A stretch of 64,000 nucleotides of DNA. It comes from Agromyces albus (GTDB lineage: Bacteria > Actinomycetota > Actinomycetes > Actinomycetales > Microbacteriaceae). Each line of letters begins with the position of its first letter. Positions within the stretch are counted from its first letter, which is position 1. The notes beneath the pieces are model-generated. The model ran no database searches. It saw only the letters and a list, made by a program, of their open reading frames with translations, and was not told where the DNA came from. Positions 15,177 to 23,191 of the stretch are shown here, in pieces. Position numbers and translations under genes: made by a program. The stretch lies in the NCBI RefSeq assembly GCF_030815405.1, contig NZ_JAUSWX010000001.1:434001-498000 (forward strand), given 5' to 3'.

Positions 15177-16141
15177 CCACGACGACCGTGCTCACGACCA
15201 CGACCCTGCCGACGGATGCCGCCACTCCGGCATCTCCCGCATCGGTCGGCACCCGCACCACCGGCGGCCCGGCTCGTCGCCGCATCCGTCAGCGTCCCGA
15301 GGCGTTCACCGTCGTCAGCTACTTCGGCGTGATCGCATTCGGCCTGACCTGCCTGATCCCCTTCTGGATGGTGGTCGCGGGTTCGCTCACCGCCGAGTCG
15401 ACGCTGTCGCAGCGCGGGTACTCGTTCTGGCCCGATCCGCTGTCGTTCGACGCCTACGCGACCATCTTCAGCGGCAACCGGGTGTGGCTGTCGTACGGCG
15501 CGACGCTGTTCATCACGATCGTCGGAACGGCGATCGCCGTCGCCGCGACATCCGGAATCGCCTGGGTCATCGCGCGAGGCCTGGCGTTCGTGAGCCGCCC
15601 CCTCGCGATCTTCGCGTACATCCCCATGCTCTTCACCGGCGGCCTCGTGCCGATGTACATCCTGGTCACCCAGGTGCTGCAGCTGCGCAACTCGCTGTTC
15701 GCGGTGATCCTCCCGCTCGTGATCGCCCCGTTCCTCGTCTTCGTGCAGGTCAGCTTCTTCCGGGCCACACCGCAGGAGATCCTCGACTCCGCTCGCATCG
15801 ACGGCGCCGGAGAACTGCGCGTCTTCTTCCAGATCGTGCTGCCGATCTCGAAGCCGGTGATCGCGGTGATCGCCCTGTTCTATGCGGTCACGTTCTGGAA
15901 CGAGTGGTTCCACGCGCTCCTGTTCATCAGCGACACCGACCTCTATCCGCTCCAGCTCGTGCTGCAGAACCTGATCTCGAGCGTCGCGAACGCCGCCGAC
16001 CTCGGTTCGACCGTCTCGGCGCCGGTGTACCAGATGCGGCTCGCGATGACCGTCATCACCATCGGCCCGATCCTGCTCGCGTACCCGTTCGCGCAACGCT
16101 ACTTCGTGAAGGGCCTCACCCTGGGCGCGACGAAGGGCTAG
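15173..16141 (+). CDS. ABC transporter permease, YtcP/LplC type
   Basis: This 322-residue second permease of the same importer has a Thr-rich N-terminus, then helices and the EAA loop EILDSARIDGAGELRVFFQI. The C-terminal ITIGPILLAYPFAQRYFVKGLTLGATKG is characteristic of the LplC/YtcP group. ATG 15173 overlaps the previous stop. A 99-nt C-rich gap separates it from the binding-protein gene, so expression of that gene may differ from the permeases. Confidence 0.88.
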   Translation: MTTTTVLTTTTLPTDAATPASPASVGTRTTGGPARRRIRQRPEAFTVVSYFGVIAFGLTCLIPFWMVVAGSLTAESTLSQRGYSFWPDPLSFDAYATIFSGNRVWLSYGATLFITIVGTAIAVAATSGIAWVIARGLAFVSRPLAIFAYIPMLFTGGLVPMYILVTQVLQLRNSLFAVILPLVIAPFLVFVQVSFFRATPQEILDSARIDGAGELRVFFQIVLPISKPVIAVIALFYAVTFWNEWFHALLFISDTDLYPLQLVLQNLISSVANAADLGSTVSAPVYQMRLAMTVITIGPILLAYPFAQRYFVKGLTLGATKG

Positions 16142-16145
16142 CCGG

Positions 16146-16222
16146 CCAGCCGACTCCCCACCCCAGCCACCCCCGCAATACCCCCAACACAACACCACCC
16201 CTGCAACACACGTTCGATCACA
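16146..16222 (+). promoter_or_regulatory. C-rich, G-poor unstructured linker, possible Rho-loading (rut) site
   Basis: About 75 nt between the second permease and the binding-protein gene consist mainly of C and A, with runs such as CCCCACCCCAGCCACCCCCG. C strongly exceeds G, and no stem is apparent. Such composition is what Rho loads on. The function is inferred from composition alone. Confidence 0.3.
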
Positions 16223-16240
16223 TCTAGGAAGGAACGCACC

Positions 16241-17800
16241 ATGACGGCACTCCCCAACGGCGCCGGGCTGTCACGTCGAGGTTTCCTCGCCGGAGCCGGC
16301 GCGGCGGCCGCGGCCCTCGCGCTCGCCGCCTGCACCCCCGGTGGAGGAGGTGGCGGCGCTCGCAGCGCCTACGGCCTCCTGCTGCCCGGTGACGTTCCCC
16401 CGCAGTGGGACCGGATCCGCGACGCGGTCAACAAGAAGCTGAAGGCCGACCTCGGCTTCGAGTTCAAGCCCGAGTTCATCAACTGGAAGGACTACGGGTC
16501 GCAGTCGCTCCTGAAGTTCACGGCGGGTGAGAAGTTCGAGACGGCGCTGAGCGCTCGATGGCTCAACATCGCGCAGCTCATCGAATCGAAGGCACTCGTC
16601 CCGCTCGACAGTGCCATCAACAGCGGTGACTACCCGAACCTGACCGCCACCATCGACAAGAGCGCCTTCGACGCGAACCGGTGGACCGACGGAGAGATCT
16701 ACGGCATCCCCGCCGTCAACAGCGCGGCCCGCATCCACCACCACGTCGCCCGCGGCGACCTCGTCGAGAAGTACGCCGGCGGCAGCATCACGACCTTCGA
16801 GCAGCTCGAGAAGTTCTGGTATGACGTCGTGCAGAAGGAGGGCATCCCCGGATACATCAACCGGAACTCCGTCTTCGACGTGCTCGGCGCGCCCACCGGC
16901 AACCTCTACGCCGAGGGCTGGGAGTCGCCCGACCTCATCCCGCTGTACTTCTCGAGCGATTCGCTGCTGTTCGTGCCGGGCAAGAACGCTGCGTCGAGCG
17001 GATCGGCGAACGCCGTCCCGTTCTGGGAGTACGAGCCCTACGTGGAGTCGCTGCACCGCGTGCGGAAGTACTACCAGGACGGCATCATCAACGCCGACCG
17101 CCTCAACGCCGACCCGGCGACGCTCCGTGCCCAGTTCGACGGCGGCGGCGCGGCCACGACCTCGGGCATCACCGATGGCAACGACACGTCATCGCATCTG
17201 GCGCAGCTCGAGAAGGCCGTGTCGGGCGCGACGCTCGCCACGTTGCTTCCGTTCCGCGACGGTGAGGGCGCCAAGCCGAATCAGACCTTCCAAGCCGACA
17301 ACGTCGTCGTGGTCAACGCGAAGGGAGCCGACAACGACGCCGCGCTGCAGCTGCTCGACTGGGTCTCGATCCAGGAGAACCACGACCTCCTGCAATACGG
17401 CGTCGAGGGCACCGACTGGAAGGCCGTCGGCGACGACGGCTACGAGGCGACCGGCGAGTACAACAACTTCCCCGGATTCGCACTCAGTTGGCGCATTCCG
17501 CTCGAGCGCAAGTTCTCCCGCATGAGCGAGTCGGAGAGCGGCTGGTTCGAATGGTCGAAGTCGTACGAGAACTTCACGCTCGACCCATTCGCGACCTTCA
17601 TCCCCGACCTCTCCGAGATCGAGAGCGAGCACTCGCAGATCACCGCTGCGATCGCCGAGTACGGCAACCCCCTCTGGGCCGGCGCCGTCGAGGTCGAAGC
17701 GGGCCTCGACAGTCTGAAGAAGGCGGTCGACCAGGCCGGGCTCGCAAAGGTCCAAGACGAGCTCAACAAGCAGGCTGACGCCTACCTGGCGTCGCAGTAG
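16241..17800 (+). CDS. Extracellular solute-binding lipoprotein (Tat signal) of the LplA type
   Basis: This 519-residue binding protein begins with the twin-arginine motif SRRGFLAG (residues 11-18) followed by a hydrophobic segment and the lipobox ALAAC, so it should be folded before export and anchored to the membrane. The large binding domain (KKLKADLGFEFKPEF, WYDVVQKEGIPGYINR) is typical of LplA-like oligosaccharide receptors. ATG 16241 has GGAAGGAA upstream. A strong stem-loop follows the stop. The ligand is unknown; plant-derived oligosaccharides are plausible given a GH43 enzyme elsewhere in the window. Confidence 0.88.
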   Translation: MTALPNGAGLSRRGFLAGAGAAAAALALAACTPGGGGGGARSAYGLLLPGDVPPQWDRIRDAVNKKLKADLGFEFKPEFINWKDYGSQSLLKFTAGEKFETALSARWLNIAQLIESKALVPLDSAINSGDYPNLTATIDKSAFDANRWTDGEIYGIPAVNSAARIHHHVARGDLVEKYAGGSITTFEQLEKFWYDVVQKEGIPGYINRNSVFDVLGAPTGNLYAEGWESPDLIPLYFSSDSLLFVPGKNAASSGSANAVPFWEYEPYVESLHRVRKYYQDGIINADRLNADPATLRAQFDGGGAATTSGITDGNDTSSHLAQLEKAVSGATLATLLPFRDGEGAKPNQTFQADNVVVVNAKGADNDAALQLLDWVSIQENHDLLQYGVEGTDWKAVGDDGYEATGEYNNFPGFALSWRIPLERKFSRMSESESGWFEWSKSYENFTLDPFATFIPDLSEIESEHSQITAAIAEYGNPLWAGAVEVEAGLDSLKKAVDQAGLAKVQDELNKQADAYLASQ

Positions 17801-17807
17801 TCGTGTT

Positions 17808-17841
17808 CCGGGGCTTTCGTTCCCCCCAGCGAAAGCCCCGG
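17808..17841 (+). terminator. 12-bp perfect stem-loop after the binding-protein gene
   Basis: CCGGGGCTTTCG (17808-17819) pairs with CGAAAGCCCCGG (17830-17841) around a 10-nt loop. No T-run follows. It lies inside the operon, so it may be a partial terminator or an RNA-stabilising end that raises binding-protein mRNA. Confidence 0.6.
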
Positions 17842-17870
17842 AGACACCCACACAGGATTGAAGGAGCAGG

Positions 17871-18851
17871 GTGATCGAATACGCCGTCGCGGTCGGCTCG
17901 AACCGACTCGCAGAACGTCTCTTCGGCGCCTCATTCGAGGGACTGGCGGATGTCCCTGCCGAGCGGGTCGGCGGAGTGCTCACCGAGTTCGAATCGGATG
18001 TCGCACGCCGGGTGCTCGCGCGGGCCGACGCGCTGCTCACCGGCTGGGACACGCCTCCGCTGACGGCCGCCGTCCTCGACGCGGCACCTCGACTGCGGCA
18101 GGTGATCCATGCCGGTGGTGCGGTCGAGTGGCTGTTCCCCGACGGCAGGCGCGGCATCGAGGCATCCGACACCGGCGCAGTCAATGCGACGCCGGTCGCC
18201 GAATATGCACTGGCGATGGTGCTCCTCGCCAACAAAGACGCGTTCCGCGCACGGGAGCTCTACCGCGACCGGCGCGCGTACATCGATCGCGAGGAGGAAT
18301 TCGAGGCGAGCGGCAACCACATCCGCACGGTCGGCGTGGTCAGCGCGTCGCGAACGGGCAGGGCGCTCATCGAGTTGCTGCGACCCTTCGCGACCCTTCG
18401 AGTACTCGTGTACGACCCTTACCTCAGCGCTCGGGACGCGCACGCGCTCGGTGTGGAATCGGCGACGCTCCCCGAGCTCATGCGCTCGAGCGACGTCGTG
18501 ACGCTGCATCCGCCGGTGCTTCCCGACACGATCGGCATGATCAGCGAGGAGATGCTCTCGCTCCTCCCCGACGGCGCGACGCTCATCAACACGGCCCGCG
18601 GCGAGATCATCGACCAGGCCGCGCTGGAACGTGAACTGCGCAGCCAGCGGATCAAGGCGATCCTCGATGTGAGCGAGCCCGAGCCGCTGCCGGCGTCATC
18701 GCCGCTCTACGACCTGCCGAACGTATTCCTCACTCCGCACATCGCCGGCTCCATGGGCACCGAGCTTCGGCGCATGGGCGACGAGGTGGTCTCGATCCTG
18801 ACCCGGTTCGCCGGCAGGGAGCGGCACGCGCAGGGTGCGCCGCTCGGATGA
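17871..18851 (+). CDS. D-2-hydroxyacid dehydrogenase family protein
   Basis: This 326-residue protein has the phosphoglycerate-dehydrogenase-like fold: a split catalytic domain and a central NAD domain. Visible parts are HAGGAVEWLF, NATPVAEYALAMVLLANK, a modified Rossmann loop TVGVVSASRTGRALIELL (the usual GxGxxG is VSASRTG), INTARGEIIDQAAL with the catalytic arginine, and TPHIAGSMGTE with the histidine. It probably oxidises or reduces a sugar-derived hydroxyacid taken in by the neighbouring importer. GTG 17871 has AAGGAG 4 nt upstream. Confidence 0.82.
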   Translation: MIEYAVAVGSNRLAERLFGASFEGLADVPAERVGGVLTEFESDVARRVLARADALLTGWDTPPLTAAVLDAAPRLRQVIHAGGAVEWLFPDGRRGIEASDTGAVNATPVAEYALAMVLLANKDAFRARELYRDRRAYIDREEEFEASGNHIRTVGVVSASRTGRALIELLRPFATLRVLVYDPYLSARDAHALGVESATLPELMRSSDVVTLHPPVLPDTIGMISEEMLSLLPDGATLINTARGEIIDQAALERELRSQRIKAILDVSEPEPLPASSPLYDLPNVFLTPHIAGSMGTELRRMGDEVVSILTRFAGRERHAQGAPLG

Positions 18852-18893
18852 CGACATCGGAATCCGCCGCCGCGTGCCGACCCGAGCCCGCTG

Positions 18894-18945
18894 CGGAAAA
18901 CGTTTCCGTTAGGATTTCCGTAGAGATCAGGGGGAACTGTCGACG
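18894..18945 (+). promoter_or_regulatory. LacI-type operator and promoter in front of the lacI gene
   Basis: CGGAAA-ACG-TTTCCG (18894-18908) is an inverted repeat directly upstream of a TAGGAT -10 box (18910-18915), covering the spacer. ATG 18946 follows a 30-nt leader with AGGGGGA. The site shares GGAA...TTCC with the ABC operon operator, so autoregulation is likely. Confidence 0.55.
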
Positions 18946-19976
18946 ATGAGCGAGATGACTTCGATCCGGGCCGCTCGCCTGTCGGACGTTGCTCGACTCG
19001 CGGGCGCGTCTCTGCGGCCACGGCGTCGCGGGCACTCAACGGCAGCGATCGCGGAGTGCGCGAAGCCAACCGGGCCAAGGTGCTCGAGGCGGCGAAGACT
19101 CTGGGCTACACGACGAATGTCGCTGCCCAGGCGGTGGCGCGGGGGCGCAACCGAGGGGTCACCCTCGTGGTCAAGGGGATTCCCGAGGACTACGCGAACC
19201 CGATCATCTCGGGCGTCGTCACGGCGGCCCAGCGCCGCGGGCTCCCGGTCACGATCACCTCGGCGGGCACCGACCCGGCCGACCTCGTCGAAGCGGTGCA
19301 CAACGCCCGCAGCCACCGCCCCGAGATCCTCATGATCACCGGCGGCCGGGCGACGGATGACTCGACGATCCCCGAACTCGTCGACGCACTCCAGCGCTAC
19401 GAAGCCGAGGGCGGGCGAGTGGTGCTCATCACCCAGCCCGGGCTGCCGTTCGACACCGTCGCCTATGAGAACCGCAAGGGCGGTTACGACATGGCGAAGA
19501 CACTGGCCGGCCTCGGATATCGCGACTTCGCCGTCATCTCGGGGATGAAGCACGGCCTGACGCAACGCGATCGCACGGCCGGATTCATCGAGGGTCTCGC
19601 GGAGTCGGGCATCCCGCTCCCAGCCGACCGTGTCCTGATCGGCGAGTTCACCCGCGACGCGGCCTACGCGATGACCGGCGACCTGCTGCGACGAGGCATC
19701 CCGGTGGAGGCGATCTTCGCGGTGAACGACGCGATGGCGCTCGGCGTGCTGACCTTCCTCCGCGACGCCGGCCGCTCGATCGCGGTGGCCGGATTCGACG
19801 ACATCCAGGCCCTTCGGGATGTCACGCCGTCGCTGAGCACGGTGCACCTGCCGTGGGACCAGGTGGCCGATGAGGCGTTGACGATGGCGATGGGGCCGCG
19901 CGGCGACGAGCCGCGCACCATCATGATCGAGGGTCATGTCGTCGTTCGCGAGAGCACGCCGCCGGTGGTGCGATGA
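18946..19976 (+). pseudogene. LacI-family regulator with a frameshift in the helix-turn-helix
   Basis: The first 21 codons encode the start of a LacI helix-turn-helix (RLSDVARLAGAS). The rest of that motif (ATASRALNGSDRGVREANRA) and the full ligand-binding domain (to 19976) lie in another frame. The break is at about 19009-19016, where 5 nt separate the two halves instead of the expected 3. The sensor domain is intact (VTLVVKGIPEDYANPIISG, FAVNDAMALG, VAGFDDIQA). Without the joint, the protein cannot bind DNA normally. The downstream cupin start overlaps the stop of the shifted frame, which suggests that this frame is still translated, so a sequencing error or very recent mutation are both possible. 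Confidence 0.75.
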
Positions 19977-20698
19977 GCGACGCGTCCACGTTCCCGGGCG
20001 GCACGGCAGTCTCGTGGCTCGACGTCTACGACTCGGAGTCGATCGATGGGCTCCGCGGCGGCTCGCCGCACATGCACCTCGTGTCGGCAGAATGCTACGT
20101 CGTCGTCGGCGGTCGTGGATGGCTCCAGACGCTCAACCGTTCGGGCGTGAAGGAGACGCAGCTCGAGCCGGGCGTCGTCGTGTGGTTCACGCCCGGCACA
20201 GTGCATCGTGCGATCAACGAGGGCGATCTGCGCGTGCTCGTGATCATGCAGAACGCCGGGTTGCCCGAGGCGGGCGACGCCGTGATGACGTTCCCGGCCG
20301 AGCAGCTCGTCGACGCCGAGACGTATCGTTCGGCGGCCCGGTTGCCCGAGCGGCCGACGGAATCCGAGCGCCAGGCGGATGCCGACCGGCGCCGGGATCT
20401 CGCTGTCCAGGGGTTTCTCGAGCTGCGCGAGGCAGCAGATTCGGGCGACTTCGCGCCCTTCGAGGCGTTCGCCGCCGCGGCGGCTCGGATCGTGCAGCCG
20501 CGCGTCGGCGAGTGGCAGGGCATCTGGCGTGGAGTCGTCGGCGCGCAAGCCGACGAGACACGCCGATCGATGGACGGCCTCGCGGAGGGCGACTGGAGTT
20601 CGTTGCTCGCGGCCGGCGTCTTCGAGGCATCCGCGAACCCCGGTGATCGGCGATTCGGCATGTGCGGGCGACTCCGCACCTACCAGCTCGGGGCGTAG
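19973..20698 (+). CDS. Cupin-domain protein with C-terminal helical extension
   Basis: This 241-residue protein has a cupin barrel (about residues 10-120): HMHLVSAECYVVVGGRGWLQT supplies the histidines and the conserved glutamate region, and PGTVHRAIN the second histidine motif. The last 110 residues form a charged helical region of unknown family. Cupins next to sugar regulators often act as isomerases, mutarotases or sugar-acid binding proteins. ATG 19973 overlaps the lacI stop. The role is inferred only from context. Confidence 0.72.
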   Translation: MSDASTFPGGTAVSWLDVYDSESIDGLRGGSPHMHLVSAECYVVVGGRGWLQTLNRSGVKETQLEPGVVVWFTPGTVHRAINEGDLRVLVIMQNAGLPEAGDAVMTFPAEQLVDAETYRSAARLPERPTESERQADADRRRDLAVQGFLELREAADSGDFAPFEAFAAAAARIVQPRVGEWQGIWRGVVGAQADETRRSMDGLAEGDWSSLLAAGVFEASANPGDRRFGMCGRLRTYQLGA

Positions 20699-20742
20699 GC
20701 ACTCTGCGCTCGGCGCACTGACCATACGCGATGCTGTTCAGC

Positions 20743-21141
20743 ATGACGATGACGTGGGAATGGCGCGGAACGGTCCGGAACGAAGAGATCAACGAGCTGC
20801 ACGCGGAAGGCTTCGACCATGTGCCCGCGGCTGACGATTGGACCGAGCGGCTCTCGCGTCTCAGCCTGGGATGGGTCACCGCGCGCGATGACGAGGGTCT
20901 CGTGGGCTTCGTCAACGTGATCTGGGACGGTCACGTGCACGCGTTCATCGAAGACACCCTGGTGGCACATCGAGCGCGCCGACAGGGAATAGGCAAGCGA
21001 CTCGTCGCGGTCGCCGAGGAGCAATCGAGGGCGGCAGGCTGCGAGTGGCTCCACGTCGACTTCGACGATCACCTGAAGAGCTTCTACTTCGATGCCTGCG
21101 GGTTCCGTCCTACGAGCGCCGGCCTGATGCAGCTGCGCTGA
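20743..21141 (+). CDS. GNAT-family N-acetyltransferase
   Basis: This protein of about 132 residues has the GNAT elements WVTARDDEGLVGFVNVIWDG, the acetyl-CoA loop HRARRQGIGKRLVAVAEEQS and the C-terminal FYFDACGFRPT. The acceptor is unknown. Three ATGs at 20731, 20743 and 20749 compete; 20743 lies 7 nt after a weak GATGCT -10 and fits the family's N-terminus best. It is monocistronic and faces the toxin-antitoxin module convergently. Confidence 0.78.
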   Translation: MTMTWEWRGTVRNEEINELHAEGFDHVPAADDWTERLSRLSLGWVTARDDEGLVGFVNVIWDGHVHAFIEDTLVAHRARRQGIGKRLVAVAEEQSRAAGCEWLHVDFDDHLKSFYFDACGFRPTSAGLMQLR

Positions 21142-21164
21142 CAGCCCGGTGACGAGGTTCACCA

Positions 21165-21506
21165 TCACGAGCTGGCGCGCACATCTCTCACGAGCTGGTG
21201 CAGCTCGGGGAAGCTGCGCGACACCGTGACCCAAAGTGCGTGCGAGTCGACGCGGTCGTAATGGTGCACCACGAAGTCGCGGTTGCGGGCTGCCTGAGAC
21301 CAGAGCGGGTCGTCGAATCGGGCCGGATCTGCGGCCGTCAGCCGCTTCGAGAGGTCGCCCACTCGGTTCGAGAGCGCTTCGAAGGCGAGTGGCAACGCCG
21401 GGTCGCGGTCGAACTCGTCGCGGCCGCGTGTGACCAGGAGAGCCGCGGCGTCGAGGGTGGCCGTCAGGTCGTCGAGCCAGCGCTCCACGCGATCGGCAGC
21501 CCTCAC
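21165..21506 (-). CDS. hepT: HepT-like toxin (HEPN domain)
   Basis: This 113-residue helical protein has the HEPN catalytic motif RX4HXY, here RDFVVHHY (about residues 75-82). HepT proteins are ribonucleases blocked by their cognate MntA nucleotidyltransferase, which in characterised pairs adds AMP to the motif's tyrosine. The GTG start at 21506 overlaps the stop of the upstream antitoxin gene. The order antitoxin then toxin is usual. Activity is inferred from motif and pairing. Confidence 0.82.
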   Translation of the reverse strand: MRAADRVERWLDDLTATLDAAALLVTRGRDEFDRDPALPLAFEALSNRVGDLSKRLTAADPARFDDPLWSQAARNRDFVVHHYDRVDSHALWVTVSRSFPELHQLVRDVRASS

Positions 21507-22018
21507 AGGTCGATTGCCTCGTCGAGTACCGCTCGATCGCGGCCGGCATCGAGTGAGCGGCGTGAGACGACGTCGACGGCTCGCTCGAACAGCGACTCCA
21601 TATCGAGCTCGAACTGGGCGAGGTCGAAGAGCGACGCGTCATCCTGCGGGTCGACCAGGAGATCCACATCGCTCGACGGAGTGTCGTCGCCTCGTGCGAC
21701 CGAACCGAAGACCTGAACCGACGAGATGCGGTTGGCCCGCGCGAGGCGCTCGATGAGGGCTCGGCGGCGGCGGAGATCATCGAGCAGGCGGGGGGCGCGC
21801 CGGTCTGGCCGCGCGGTGTCCTGCCCGATACGGGCTTCGTTCGAGGCGAACCGCTCGTAGGGAATCAGCACCGCCTCAGGTCGGCGGTGCGATCCGATGA
21901 CAACCGGAGCGGCATCGGGTCCGAGATCGCGGAAGTTGCGAAGCATGACCGAGAGCGTGGCGCGCGCCTCCGCGACGGGAAGAACGGCCTTCGGGCCGGT
22001 CGGGGGTGTCTTCGTCAT
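21503..22018 (-). CDS. mntA: MntA-like minimal nucleotidyltransferase antitoxin fused to a Phd/YefM-like domain
   Basis: This 171-residue protein joins two parts. Residues about 10-58 (PVAEARATLSVMLRNF ... EAVLIPYERF) resemble the Phd/YefM DNA-binding antitoxin fold. Residues about 95-171 form a minimal nucleotidyltransferase with the perfect motif GSX10DXD (GSVARGDDTPSSDVD, residue 105). The second part should AMPylate and silence HepT; the first could make the protein its own repressor. A TAAACT -10 lies 7 nt before ATG 22018, and a palindrome overlaps the -35 region. Classical MntA lacks the Phd part. Confidence 0.78.
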   Translation of the reverse strand: MTKTPPTGPKAVLPVAEARATLSVMLRNFRDLGPDAAPVVIGSHRRPEAVLIPYERFASNEARIGQDTARPDRRAPRLLDDLRRRRALIERLARANRISSVQVFGSVARGDDTPSSDVDLLVDPQDDASLFDLAQFELDMESLFERAVDVVSRRSLDAGRDRAVLDEAIDL

Positions 22019-22038
22019 GGAGCCAAGTTTACTCGATG

Positions 22039-22056
22039 TGTACATATTTATGTACA
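22039..22056. promoter_or_regulatory. Palindromic operator of the Phd-MntA/HepT module
   Basis: TGTACAT-N4-ATGTACA is a perfect AT-rich palindrome in otherwise GC-rich DNA. It lies just upstream of the -10 (TAAACT, minus strand) of the antitoxin gene and overlaps the expected -35. Autorepression by the Phd-like domain would explain it. Confidence 0.6.
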
Positions 22057-22061
22057 AGTCC

Positions 22062-22137
22062 GGGACTTCGATACGCGTCGGCGGCGCGCGGCGCTCCTCA
22101 ACCACCGGGGCTACGCCGGCGCTACTCAACCACCGGC
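22062..22137 (-). repeat. REP-like dispersed repeat, copy 1 (with a partial second unit)
   Basis: The plus strand reads GACTTCGATACGC, a GC-rich stem region, then CTCCTCAACCACCGG, followed by a second CTACTCAACCACCGG. On the minus strand this begins CCGGTGGTTGAGTAG. The same arrangement recurs at 29543-29592. The DeoR stop codon TGA is inside the repeat. Elements of this type are familiar in Microbacteriaceae intergenic regions, which I state from general knowledge. Confidence 0.6.
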
Positions 22138-22956
22138 GGGGGTGATGATCTCGACGTCGTTCTGGCGGAGGGCCTCTTCGAGGTCGGGCGGGGGCGGGGC
22201 ATCCGTGATGAAGTAGTCGGCCCGGCCGAGCTCGGCGACCTGGGCGAACAGTCGCCGGCCGAACTTCGAGGAGTCGGCAAGCACCGCCACGCGCGTGGCA
22301 CGCGACATCATCTCGGCCATCATCGCCGCGTCGCCGAGGTTGCTCGTCGAGTAACCGCCGGCCGGTGAGACCGCTCCGACCGCGATGAGCGCGAGGTCGC
22401 ACTGCAGGTCGATCTCGCCGCCGCCCGCGGCGACCTTGAAGCTGATCGGGCCCGTGGTTGCCTGGGTGATCGAGCGCACCGAACCCCCGAACACGTAGAG
22501 GTCGCGGAAGACCTTCGGCGAGATCTCGGCCGGGATGCGCAGGTTGTTCGTGGCGATCGTGAGTTCGCGGTGGTTGCGCAGGTGCCGCGCGACCGCGAGC
22601 GTCGTGGTGCCCGCGTTGAGCATGACGACTGCGCCGTCGGGGATGAGCTCGGCGGCGAGCTCGGCGATGCGCTCCTTCTCTTCAGCCTGCATGTGCAGTC
22701 GCACGTCGAGGCCGCGGTCGGTGCGGGGAGTGGCCGTTGCGCTCACCGCGCCGCCGTGGGTGCGTACGAGCACGCCCTCGGCGTCGAGCTGGTCGAGGTC
22801 GCGGCGGATCGTGTCGATCGAGACGCCGTAGCGCTCGGCGAGCATGGCGACGGTCACCTGTCCGCTCGCCGAGACGTAGTCGGCGAGGTTGGCTCTGCGG
22901 CCGGCTGGCAGATGTCGCACGTGTTCCCCCGGGGATTCGCTTCTGGGCGCTGCCAT
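22126..22956 (-). CDS. DeoR-family transcriptional regulator
   Basis: This 276-residue protein has a DeoR winged helix-turn-helix (GQVTVAMLAERYGVSIDTIRR then DLDQLDAEGVLVRTHGGA, about residues 35-70) and a sugar-phosphate isomerase-like sensor domain (MLNAGTTTLAVARHL, AVLADSSKFGRR, ITDAPPP). It reads divergently from the second sugar-import operon and should control it in response to a phosphorylated sugar. ATG 22956 was chosen over a TTG two codons earlier. The last codons (Ala-Gly-Gly) and the stop are encoded by a REP-like repeat. Confidence 0.87.
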   Translation of the reverse strand: MAAPRSESPGEHVRHLPAGRRANLADYVSASGQVTVAMLAERYGVSIDTIRRDLDQLDAEGVLVRTHGGAVSATATPRTDRGLDVRLHMQAEEKERIAELAAELIPDGAVVMLNAGTTTLAVARHLRNHRELTIATNNLRIPAEISPKVFRDLYVFGGSVRSITQATTGPISFKVAAGGGEIDLQCDLALIAVGAVSPAGGYSTSNLGDAAMMAEMMSRATRVAVLADSSKFGRRLFAQVAELGRADYFITDAPPPPDLEEALRQNDVEIITPAGG

Positions 22957-23020
22957 AAGCAACTTCTAGCACACTCGCGCCTTCTGAGTGCTTGCGTTCA
23001 GCGTAGATCAGCAAGACAAA

Positions 23021-23161
23021 GCATAAAACAGCATCGGCGATTTGTGCGCATGCAAGACCTCGGGCCGTGAATGGCGGGACCACGCGGCATCCGATCGCTA
23101 TTGACCGATGCGACTCGAGAGGACTAACATCCAGAAGTCGCATCAATGCGCAAATAACAGC
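23021..23161. promoter_or_regulatory. Candidate DeoR binding sites and promoter of the second sugar operon
   Basis: GCATAAAACAGC (23021-23032) and GCAAATAACAGC (23150-23161) are direct repeats matching at 10 of 12 positions, in the 235-bp gap between deoR and the binding-protein gene. The promoter TTGACC (23101-23106), 18 nt, TAACAT (23125-23130) lies between them. TGCGC-N8-GCGCA overlaps the second site. Paired distant sites would allow looping repression. Confidence 0.5.
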
Positions 23162-23191
23162 GCAATACTGCAAATCTCAGAATGGAGAATC

